The position numbers and the translations under genes are program-made. 64,000 bases of DNA from Diadema setosum (Eukaryota > Echinodermata > Echinoidea > Diadematoida > Diadematidae). Shown here piece after piece: positions 55,532 to 64,000 of the stretch. The stretch covers positions 17,700,301 to 17,764,300 of the forward strand of contig CM067062.1 in the NCBI GenBank assembly GCA_033980235.1, given 5' to 3'. Numbering within the stretch: the first letter of the stretch is position 1; every line of letters begins with the position of its first letter. The notes beneath the pieces are model-generated. The model was not told the DNA's origin. It worked only from the letters and a program-made list of their open reading frames with translations, and did not search any database.

Positions 55532-55742
55532 TACTGTAAAACACGATATATTCGCGGCATGAATTTTTCGCGAATTGGAGCCGAGAGCCTTTTTTGCGGC
55601 ATGAAATTTTCGCGAACTGCCACTGGCATTCAATGTATATAGTGCAGACAAGAATTTTCGCGAGCATTTTAATTTCGCGAATCTTGGCGCTCGCGAAATT
55701 CGCGAAATTAAAATGCACGCGAACATTCCTCATTTTACAGTA
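55532..55742. mobile_element. MITE family E, copy 5
   Basis: TACTGTAAAACACGATATAT at the left and CATTTTACAGTA at the right, 211 bp. The interior is rich in CGCGAA/TTCGCG words (AATTTCGCGAA repeatedly), the best preserved example of this family's core in the window. Confidence 0.83.
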
Positions 55743-55744
55743 CC

Positions 55745-58195
55745 ATCCACTGGCTGGAGATCAAAAAGTGTGAAATAATAAAAGGCTGTGTACCTGACTT
55801 TTATTCCTGAAGCACCCTCCCTGCTCAGTAGTGGGTAGGTAGGACTTTACTCAAACTTGATGGTTGTAAATGAGCCCTGGCAGTAGTATTAAATTGTTTA
55901 TGTAGCTAAAAAGCTACAAGCCATTCACTCTCGCACGAATGATACTGGTACGGTCAGATATATTGTAATCGATGCAGTCGATTTTGCAACAATATGTAGC
56001 AAACATGTTCGGGAATGCTCTGAGATTGTATTACTTGTGGTGTGCCTTTTTGGGGTAACACTTTGCATTTCCATTGTCACCCAACTACATTGTGTCATCA
56101 CAGCATTATTTCACACACTTCTCACGCATAGGATGTCTTCATTTTAGAGTAAAAATCCACAGGTTCCTGCAGTCATTTAGAAACTACGCTTTACCTTTAA
56201 CTTGGGGGCACCCATTTGTCGACACTTTGCATTTCAATAGAAATGACAGGAATACATAGAATGATGTTTCAAGGCTAAAAGTGTCACAAACACATGTCTT
56301 CCAGCATTTGATTGATGACACTAAATCTGACTGAACTTGGGTTTCTAAACCATATAACAGCCTCTGCAGGAAGCTGAAAGAGGCAGACCCTGAAATATGT
56401 TTTGGTTCAAAACATTCGTCAACAATTCTGAAACCCCAATTCAAACATGACGTTTACAGATCAACACAAGACAAAAGGACATATAATGCAAATGAGAAGG
56501 CCAGATTGAATTGAACTTTTGCGATACCAAATATTTGTGCAGCATTTAGCCATCAAGGACGCAACTGATTTCAGCATTAGCCTTTCCCTAAACTAGTTTG
56601 CACAAAACATATAACCACCCCCCCCCCCATTAAAAATGAAATGGTCACTGCAATCATTTGTTCATATTGATCATTTACATCCTTGCTGAAGAAAAGCATG
56701 CACAGTTCCTCGTCCAGAGACAATAATGTAATGTATGTTCTGTCTCCCACCAAACAAAGGCAAACAATTTACGTGTGCTTCCTCTTGCAAATAATGAACA
56801 TTTCTCAATTAACATTAATTTCCTGAGCAGCACGGGACACCTTTGTGAGTAAAACACAAGTCCTTTCAATTCAGAAGGGGGGGGGGGGGGGAGAAAAAGA
56901 AAAACCAACGCACCATTGTTCTCGAATTTCATGTGACCCTGTACCTCTAGTCATGGGTGAAAAATGCAAAACATATGAACTTCCTCTTCCTCTCTGGCCC
57001 CGCCGCATAATGAAGCATTTACAGCTGCTTCTAATAAGCCCTCAACTGACGAGCCACTGATACCCCCCAAGCAAGGATAAATCCAGAGGCCTCCATTTTA
57101 AAATTATGATATAGACACCAGGATGTTGAAAGCTTCATGTCTTTCACACACACAAAAAAAAAGTATGATAAATGAATAAATATTGAATAAACATAAAGAG
57201 AGAAAGGGGATCTAAAGGAGGGGAGAAGACAAAAAAAAAAAATAAAAATGAAAAGACAGCCAGAGAAAGGAAACAGGGGGGGGGGGGAGGCAGGGGAAGC
57301 AAGATAACTACTCTCAGCTGTTTAAAATTCAAAGAAACATCAAGATTATGTATAGGATCAGTCTTTTGTTACCATTTTGTTTATTTCCTCACCATTCTAT
57401 GGAAGAGACTTAACTCTCAAACGGCTGATCGCCACCTTGAACAAATTCAATCAAATGCAAATTCATGTTAACAGCATCGATCTCTCCCTTAAACACTTCA
57501 CCTGTATTCAAATCTTGTGGTTGGAGGACACACACAGATCAAACCCAAGAGAAGACGGATGGAGCACCGTCATGTAAACACGCCACATATGATTGATGGC
57601 TGTATCGTCATGATGAAATATACATGTATGCAATGAAGGCCTTTAATATCAAGTGATGTGGTAGATGAATGTGTTGGACTAAAACCAAATATTGCCACTT
57701 CAAAATAATCAATTTTGTCTGTTTCTCATATAAACACTCCTGCAACATGTTCTTTCTCATGAGAATGTGAACTGGAGAAAAAAAAATGATTTCACCTATT
57801 TTCCTTAAATTCTCATTTGGTTTTCTATTATTTTCAGGACTTCAGTAAGAGCTTCTTGCAAATACGAAGTAAGGGGAAAAGACTCCTAGATTTTTAAGCG
57901 AGAACAAGATCAGTGTCAAATGCTGTTTAAACTGGATAAATGTACAACTACATACACTAACAAACAAACAAGTCATTCCACTGGTTCCTGTTTTGATGGC
58001 CATTTACTTTCAATTTTACGCAATTCAAATTCATATGTGTGAGCTGGGCATAAAAGTTAAGCAAAAGCGAATCCTTGTGTGGCTGTATGGATTCAAGTAA
58101 TTCAGATTAGCCAAGATGGCAGACGTACTCGGCAATAGCAGTTTGTGAAGTATCTCTCTCTCTATCGTTCTCCGACCTCTACACCTCCTTCACCA
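55745..58195. other. unassigned AT-rich intergenic
   Basis: About 2.4 kb with C10 near 56620, G14 near 56877, A13 near 57230 and G11 near 57277. No gene, RNA or transposon family recognised. A short CAAGATGGC segment at 58110-58135 is ordinary. Confidence 0.5.
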
Positions 58196-58204
58196 GACTG
58201 GGGC

Positions 58205-58335
58205 TCCAGTTAATCCTCTTACACCCTAATCCAGGTGGAACAGCTTCAAACAGGATTAACTGTTAACAGCTTCATTAATCCCATAATCTAGCTCAGCAGG
58301 GATTACACTAATGGCTGATTAGTTCTATCCAAACC
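58205..58335. promoter_or_regulatory. candidate enhancer: five TAATCC/GGATTA sites
   Basis: K50-homeodomain (Otx/Gsc/Pitx-type) sites at 58211-58216, 58227-58232, 58253-58258 (inverted), 58276-58281 and 58300-58305 (inverted), plus CACTAATGG and CTGATTAG just after. About 0.05 sites would be expected by chance in 95 bp on both strands at equal base frequencies. The segment is unique and has no coding frame. A homotypic cluster of this kind is typical of Otx-responsive modules. Confidence 0.5.
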
Positions 58336-59075
58336 TCTCTGTAGGGGCACACATTACAAGAAATATCGCTGTACATGGCTGAGCTGCTCACTACACCCCC
58401 TTGATTTTACAAATATCATCCCTGGGAATACCTCTTTCCTTGAATTTCCCCGTCACAGCTTGGATAACCCTTTCTTGGAATTACCATCTTAACACCTGAG
58501 AAGATAACCAACCTGAGAAATTCAAGTATTCATTTTTTCCCCCTCCAGTGACAAAGATATGAGTTACGATAAGTGCATTATCATACCATAAGAATCAATG
58601 CTGCAGGTACCGCATGGAAAAGGCATCTATTCCTTGGAACCAATTTGATAAGAGTGAAAGAATTCTCTTAAAACAGCCATGATGTCATTCCAATCTCCAT
58701 ACAATGTCACTATAATCTAAAAGCAATAATGAGCCTAGCAATGCAGAATTCACCCTCTTTTACATTGGTTTTCATCTCTTCAAAACCATTCAAACATCTG
58801 TCTGGCGATCTTAACAATCTCCATTGCAGCCCCCACCCCATGTCAATGATGGAAGAATGGGGGGAAAAGATTCTCCTCTATAGAGTGAAATACAGTCCAC
58901 TGCACCCGCAGACTCACTCTCTTCCTCATAACAAACCCTTTGACATTTTAGACAGGCATTGACATTTGACAATATTGTATGTCTGTATGAATATACATAT
59001 CATACGTAAACATGCACAATGTACTTACATACAGACGTATATGTACCAAAACACACACACGCATGCACACAGATT
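58336..59075. other. unassigned intergenic
   Basis: Mixed DNA with a short CA tract near 59050. No gene recognised. Confidence 0.45.
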
Positions 59076-59079
59076 CAGA

Positions 59080-59335
59080 ATAGTCCTTTATGAGCTGCGT
59101 GGCAGAGCGAAATACAAATATGCTCCCAATGAAAGCAGAGAGGAGAGGCGATGTGCGTGATATCGCCTCCCCAGAGCCATGGCACTGACTGACTACTGGC
59201 TTTTGTGTGAGAGGAAGATGGATGGTGACGATAAATTAGGAACGGTTCCCCGCGGCAAAGCGAGGTCCGTGACACCAACGCCTCGAGAGCACAACACGAT
59301 ACCCAATTCCAAAGTGTTCTAAATTAGCCACAACT
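59080..59335. promoter_or_regulatory. candidate conserved non-coding block
   Basis: CpG-bearing unique block with GCGATGTGCGTGATATCGCC, GACGATAAATTAGGAACGG, CCAATTCCAAAGTG and CTAAATTAGCC. Regulatory role inferred. Confidence 0.35.
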
Positions 59336-60260
59336 TTCACAGATTGCCTTATTGATTATTAACCTGGTCTTCTCACTCTACATTCAAGCATCTTATTCAT
59401 ATGCATACATTTTTCCCCCCCTTTAGAATGAGCTTCAGGGGTAAGGATGGGCTGAAATTTGTGTCTCAAATTAATCAAACTTTATTATGTGTGTGTATTT
59501 TTTACCATCATGGAGAGGAAAGATCCAAACTCAACAAACAAGACAAGTGATTTCCAAAAGATTTTTTTCTTTTAATTCAACTTCCAAAAGATGGCAATTC
59601 ACACGTATTTCCTGACTTCAAAACAAGGGAGAAAAAGTAGAAAACCTTGAAAACAACGGTGTGGTTTCCACGGATTAGGATTTCACCTTTTGTAGCATTC
59701 GCATTCTTTCTTTCTGTCTGCAAAACAGCATGCAAATAGTGCATAACATAAGCTCTGTCCAACACACAAAATATCTGAATACGAGTTAACTGTCAGCCCA
59801 TTGCCATGGCAACCGCAACTTTCGTACGAACTCACATGCAAACAATCAGACTCAGCAGTTGCAAAATGATGGAATTAATGTGACGTTCATGCATCAAGGA
59901 TTCAACACAACGATTCAAGCCAAATATTTGAGTGCTCTAGATGCATTTTTTTTTGCTCGGGCGTCAGGAGTAGGACGAAAGATGGATGACACCGACTATG
60001 AAAGAATGGGGTGAAACGCCCACACGCAGACGACAGACTTAGTTTGGGCATTTTATAGACAACATTGAATAAATATACAGGATGGCTTGCTTTGTCTGCA
60101 CATATGTCATTTGGCATCAAAGCTGAGAAATCATTAGTAGCCAAACAACAGTCATTTGGCCAATATCTAATGAAAAGTATGCTTGATGCTACGACACTGA
60201 TATTTGTTTTGACAGGGAATGATCAACATATCTAAACATGACATCAGATCGGAGTCACAA
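59336..60260. other. unassigned intergenic with one X-box
   Basis: Mostly AT-rich. The only outstanding site is ATTGCCATGGCAAC at 59800-59813, one base from the perfect RFX X-box palindrome and outside any recognised mobile element, followed by CGCAACTTTCG. Confidence 0.45.
59800..59813. promoter_or_regulatory. RFX X-box-like site
   Basis: ATTGCCATGGCAAC differs from the palindrome GTTGCCATGGCAAC only at the first base and has both half-sites. RFX factors control ciliary and other genes in animals; occupancy here is untested. Confidence 0.4.
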
Positions 60261-60963
60261 GTTACGTTCAGACGGCAGGCCCTAACCTCGAGGTTAGGAA
60301 ACCTCGAGGTTTAGCTCTTGCCCCCCTAACTACGACGTGTGTCCACACGACGAATCTTAACCTCGAGGTTACGAAACCTCGAGGTTAAGCTTCTGCCCCC
60401 CCCCCCCCCCCCCCCCCCCCCGTAACTACGAGTGGGTCCCACTCGATGTTAAAACCACAAAACCGGAAGTTTCAGCCCACACTGCTAACAAGGCGTCTAT
60501 TTATTCTCTTTTTCTCTGTCATGGTATGCAGAGATGGCACTGCACTGATGACTTTATGCCTTTTATGAAGATATTCGTCGAAAACATTTTTTAGCGTCGG
60601 AGAAGAATATAGAATACAGTAGCGAGTTCGACGTGTTCAGTTTCAGAGATCAAGCGCATGGGAAGAAAAGATGATGTTGTTGTGTCGTGCGTCATAGGTT
60701 TTTCACGTGTAGTGTATTTGTGGTGTACGTTTGGGAGGTTGACCCGGAAGCAGAGGGAAATTGTGGGGGCTGGAGTTTACGGCGAGGTCATTCTTAACTT
60801 CCAGTTCGTTGTTTTTTGTGTCCACACGGTGCTTAACTACGAGTAGGGACCCCCCGCGGCTCGTGGTTAGAGCGTTAACCATAAGATTTCTCGTGGCTCG
60901 AAACATCGAGCAAACCTCGAGGTTTGCTAACTACGAGGTTAAGGGCTCCCGTCTGAACGTAAC
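60261..60963. mobile_element. foldback element with CCTCGAGG palindromes (family H)
   Basis: The left end GTTACGTTCAGACGG and the exactly inverted right end bracket about 703 bp. Both arms repeat CTAACCTCG/CGAGGTTA and AAACCTCGAGGTTT words and the phrase GTGTCCACACG (60349 and 60819). C26 splits the left arm. The centre (60480-60790) is unique and CpG-bearing. I found no target duplication and no transposase frame. Single copy in the window. Confidence 0.78.
60396..60421. repeat. poly-C tract (C26)
   Basis: Longest homopolymer in the window, inside the left arm of the foldback element. Confidence 0.97.
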
Positions 60964-61165
60964 TACAGATTGCTAAGCCTTGTTGCAAAACAGCTGAATT
61001 AGAAAACAAAATGGAAATGTAACTTGAAATTACACTCAGTCTGGATCCTTCACAAGATTATTTGACCATTTTTTCCTTTTTCAGGAGTGTGTCTTTTAAG
61101 GCACATATTCAAGTCATGTGGTGAATAGAAGATGCATTATATCACAAGACTTCCAAAACAGAAAA
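60964..61165. other. unassigned spacer
   Basis: AT-rich, no feature recognised. Confidence 0.4.
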
Positions 61166-61168
61166 AAA

Positions 61169-61723
61169 CTAGAAATGTCGCTACAGCGACTGGTTATACC
61201 CCCGCCAAACAACATTTCATAAGCTTTGGTCAAAAAACTGAGGAGGAAGTTAAATCCGCAAGATCTTTCCTTGATCTTCTGCCATTAATATGCCGTTACC
61301 ATGGCAACGTACTTTCGGGTACTGTCAAAAAATACGTCTTGCACATCTACAACCCAAGGCACACATCTGTGCCAAGTTTTATGGGAGTCGGTTGAAAACT
61401 GAGGAAGTAGTTCGCGACGCAAGATTTGTACCCATTTTTGCCCATAATATGCCGTTACCATGGCAACGTACTTTTGGGTACTGTCAAAAAATACGTCTTG
61501 CACATCTACAACCCAAGGCACACATCTGTGCCAAGTTTTATGGGAATCGGTTGAAAACTGAGGAAGTAGTTCGCGACGCAAGATTTGCAACGGACCGACC
61601 GCCCGACCGACCGACCGCCCGCCCGACCGACCGCCCGACCGACCGACCGCCCGCCCGACCGCCCGACCGACCGTCCGCTGATTCCTATATACCCCCTTCA
61701 AACTTCATGTGGCGGGGGTATAA
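61169..61723 (-). mobile_element. Helentron-like element, copy 2 (two X-box units)
   Basis: Same architecture as 21680-22914: CTAG (61169-61172), hairpin GTCGCT-AC-AGCGAC (61178-61191), inner inverted repeat starting TTATACCCCCGCC (61194), two 159-bp units with GTTACCATGGCAAC at 61295-61308 and 61454-61467, a GACC/GCCC microsatellite (about 61593-61673), and the terminal GGCGGGGGTATAA ending at 61723. T-T flanks again. It resembles copy 1 with four units lost, or an ancestral short form. Frames across it are repeat artefacts. Confidence 0.82.
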
Positions 61724-61824
61724 AAACAACTCACAACCACTCTCATAAAAAAAAAACTTTACTTCTTAAAGATGCAAATGTTATAGAATAATATCATTTA
61801 TTAGTGAAAAATGAGCAAAGAAAA

Positions 61825-61900
61825 TGGGATTCCATCGGGATTTGAACCCGAGACCTCCAGATCGAGCTACAGAAAGCCCTAGTTCAGTGTTTGTCCCAGA
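61825..61900 (-). pseudogene. tRNA-derived fragment (SINE-like)
   Basis: On the minus strand TCGGGTTCAAATCCCGA forms a perfect T arm (5-bp stem, TTCAAAT loop) including a B-box (GGTTCAAATCC, complement of 61838-61848), followed by TGGAATCCCA, which looks like an acceptor 3' strand. No 5' acceptor GATTCCA or proper D and anticodon arms are present upstream, so this is not an intact tRNA gene. A tRNA-derived SINE or tRNA pseudogene is likeliest. Confidence 0.5.
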
Positions 61901-62575
61901 AACCCTAAATTCTCAATGCTCACATGGTCAGAAGCTATAGCAGTGTGTTTGTGTGTGACACACACGCACACACTTAAACCTGGCATAGACCCGAAGAATA
62001 ATTCAACTTGACGATAAATGTGAGGGATCACCGAAGTGATGCAGCTTTTTGAGTATGTAACAAACGCAAACAGAAGAAAACTGACCAGAAATTAATATAA
62101 TTTATCAGTGCAAAAATATCATTAAGGACTTTTAATGGCATGGACATGTGATACACCTCAAAAGTCTTCAAGGCAAACACAAACAGCCCGACAATAAATG
62201 GTATCAACTGGAAATAGGCTGCAAGAGCTGCAACATTTGTTTTTTTCACAAAAAAAAGAACAACACAAAATGCTCAATCAAAACGTGGATATTTCCCATT
62301 CCTGCATTTTGTGCACATGTATGCATGCACAAAGCAAAGCATGCTTGCATACTAAAAGCTCACAACAGGCATGGCATATGAACATCGCATCTGCTCAATA
62401 CACATGTTGTATAGTACTGGGAGGTGCCTTTGTAAATAGACTCTTGTCAAGACGATGTTTATGGTACGGGGTGATGGAAGGGTTAATCGAAGTACAGGAG
62501 ACCATGTCTCGGGAGTCTTGTTCATCTCTCTACAACAGCCCCTCAAACATAATGATAATGTGGTGCTTGGGTGGT
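61901..62575. other. unassigned AT-rich intergenic
   Basis: Short GT/CA tract near 61947-61973. A 127-codon plus frame (62198-62581) has no motif. No gene called. Confidence 0.4.
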
Positions 62576-62578
62576 GGC

Positions 62579-62635
62579 TGAGGTCACAGGCATTGACCCA
62601 GCATACCCTTTGACCCCTAGGGTGAAGGGTCACAG
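62579..62635. promoter_or_regulatory. cluster of nuclear-receptor half-sites
   Basis: AGGTCA (62581), TGACCC (62594), TGACCC (62611), GGGTGA (62620) and GGGTCA (62627) lie in about 52 bp. GGGTGA-A-GGGTCA is a direct repeat with one-base spacing (DR1), the arrangement bound by RXR/HNF4/COUP-type receptors. Function inferred. Confidence 0.35.
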
Positions 62636-63330
62636 GGATCCATATTGACTGAGGTCTGTCAGGTCTTGTCTGCCCTGAAGGATATGTGGATGTGGCTCTT
62701 TTGGCGTGTCAGATGGAAACTGGGTCATCAGGTGAAGGTAAGCTATTCCAACAGACATTTCTTGAGGCTGCGGTGGAGCTGACTTAAGGTTTTGACAGAT
62801 CTCTGACAGGCAACTGCAGGCGAGTGCATACTTAGTCTTATCGTATGATATTTTCGGTACTTGTTTTCCCTCCTCTACGAAAATACAGAATGTTGAGAAT
62901 CAAAATGGAGAACAGCACAAGTTCCTGGTTTACTTCTGTATGTATAAATGTCAAGCACCAATGGATGTGGTTTGTCTATGTCAATGTAAAATGAAGAATT
63001 AGCAATCAAAGACGTGCACGCATTCCAGTAATTCACTCTAAAACTTCACCATTAAGGGAGTGGAAAGAGGGTGGGTGGGGGTAGATTTTCAGGAACATGA
63101 CTCTGTCACAAAAGAGAAAAGAAAAAAAAATGAAACGAAATCAATAGGAGGTGTTGAAATAGCTTCACGCTTGGTCTTATCCGCCCATTTGTTTCCTATT
63201 TGCAGATTTCGCTCCAAATCCCCCGGTATGCCAGACTGGCAAACTTGAATGCCTGCAAGACTAGAAACCAAAACACCGTAGCAGAGGGAGGTATAGAGAA
63301 GGTGTGTGAGACATAGAAAGATGGAGAGAG
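62636..63330. other. unassigned intergenic
   Basis: A small balanced segment at 63165-63245 (CTTATCCGCCCATTTG, CGCTCCAAATCC) may be regulatory. Otherwise nothing recognised. Confidence 0.35.
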
Positions 63331-63366
63331 AAGAGAAAGAGATGGAGAGAGAGAGAGAGAGAGGGA
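63270..63366. repeat. GA-rich tract with (GA)n
   Basis: Purine-rich stretch ending in a perfect GA run at about 63346-63364. Confidence 0.85.
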
Positions 63367-64000
63367 TGGACTAGATGATGTTGTGACTGAGTACCAGAGG
63401 AGCGATGGGGTTCAGTGTCATCTGAACTTTGCAAGCCAATAACACTGGGTGACATGAGAGGTCCTGTCCCTAGAGCCACGCTATCCATCAAACCCTTACA
63501 GCCCAGAGGCCATCTTCCCTTACACTCTCCATCTTCCTCCGTGCCTGGGGGGATTCCGTGGCCGACACCCAACATACCAGGAGGATAGAAAACCTAATAC
63601 CACAAACTATCGGATCACATTCTCCCTCTTGCTTTACATCCCATATTTCTCTCTCTCTCTCACACTTCTCTCTCTTCATCTCCCTGTCTCTCGTTTGCTG
63701 TTACCACGCTAACACCCTTGACGATGGAACATCATCACATTCCCCGCTCATCTTTCAACCCAGCTCTCCTCTAAACACCACAACGGAATCAAAGTTCAGC
63801 TGTTAAACCAGGGTGACCTCCACCCCTCCGAAAACTCTGCCTCCCTCGTTGACAAATGCTGTGCTAGGCAGACTGGTTTTACTTTCCATGCAATGCAATA
63901 CAGAAATTGTGCGTTGCTGACATATGGCATTGTTTATTTTCTCGGGATCACATGAGTGATTCCTTCTTCATTTCCTCTTGGAGATTCCTACCTCGTCTTT
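63367..64000. other. unassigned; pyrimidine-rich in part
   Basis: 63640-63700 is CT-rich. The rest is ordinary. Frames of 60-100 codons on both strands are unsupported. No gene reaches the window edge in a recognisable way. Confidence 0.4.

Overview
This 64 kb window reads as non-coding nuclear DNA of a marine invertebrate, most likely an echinoderm and probably a sea urchin. The sequence itself shows no long open frame, no codon-like composition and no recognisable protein domain. It does show dense microsatellites and homopolymers, many short palindromic DNA elements ending in TTAA or TACTGTA, and a two-copy element with a tandem core of about 159 bp that resembles the Tsp (sea urchin), pearl (bivalve) and DINE-1/HINE elements as I remember them. 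The taxon is an inference and was not checked by any search.

I found no protein-coding gene, rRNA gene or intact tRNA gene. Every open frame of notable length lies on a tandem repeat, a microsatellite or a transposon. The longest, 276 codons on the minus strand at about 22.1-23.0 kb, exists only because the repeat unit is 159 bp (53 codons) and keeps frames open on both strands.

Two components alternate along the window. The first is a series of 100-900 bp blocks of balanced, high-complexity sequence rich in CpG and homeodomain-type words (TAATTA, GGATTA, TTTATTAC, ATGCAAAT). They stand out from the AT-rich or simple-sequence DNA around them. The main ones are near 0.2-1.9, 4.9-5.7, 7.4-7.8, 8.5-9.5, 13.0-13.2, 14.7-16.0, 19.5-19.8, 20.7-21.0, 26.8-27.3, 28.9-29.1, 31.9-33.7, 34.4-35.4, 38.9-39.8, 41.0-41.4, 45.5-46.9, 47.1-47.3, 48.8-49.3, 50.7-51.1, 58.2-58.3 and 59.1-59.3 kb. 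The layout looks like a regulatory gene desert beside a developmental gene that lies outside the window. I treat the blocks as candidate conserved non-coding elements (cis-regulatory modules); conservation cannot be tested from one sequence.

The second component is non-autonomous mobile elements in at least nine families. Four use TTAA ends (called A-D here). E uses TACTGTA ends. F is a short GGGC-ended palindrome. G and H are single foldback elements. There is also one TTAGGG-carrying element, and a Helentron-like family at 21.68-22.91 and 61.17-61.72 kb.

The observations most worth following are: (1) each 159-bp unit of the Helentron-like element carries a palindromic RFX X-box (GTTRCCATGGCAAC), giving six evenly phased sites in one copy and two in the other; (2) five TAATCC/GGATTA sites fall within 95 bp at 58.21-58.31 kb; (3) a back-to-back GATA palindrome lies at 13.14 kb; (4) two consecutive inverted repeats lie at 34.45-34.49 kb; (5) a 93-bp TTAA-ended element with a conserved palindromic core has another TTAA element inserted exactly at its edge.
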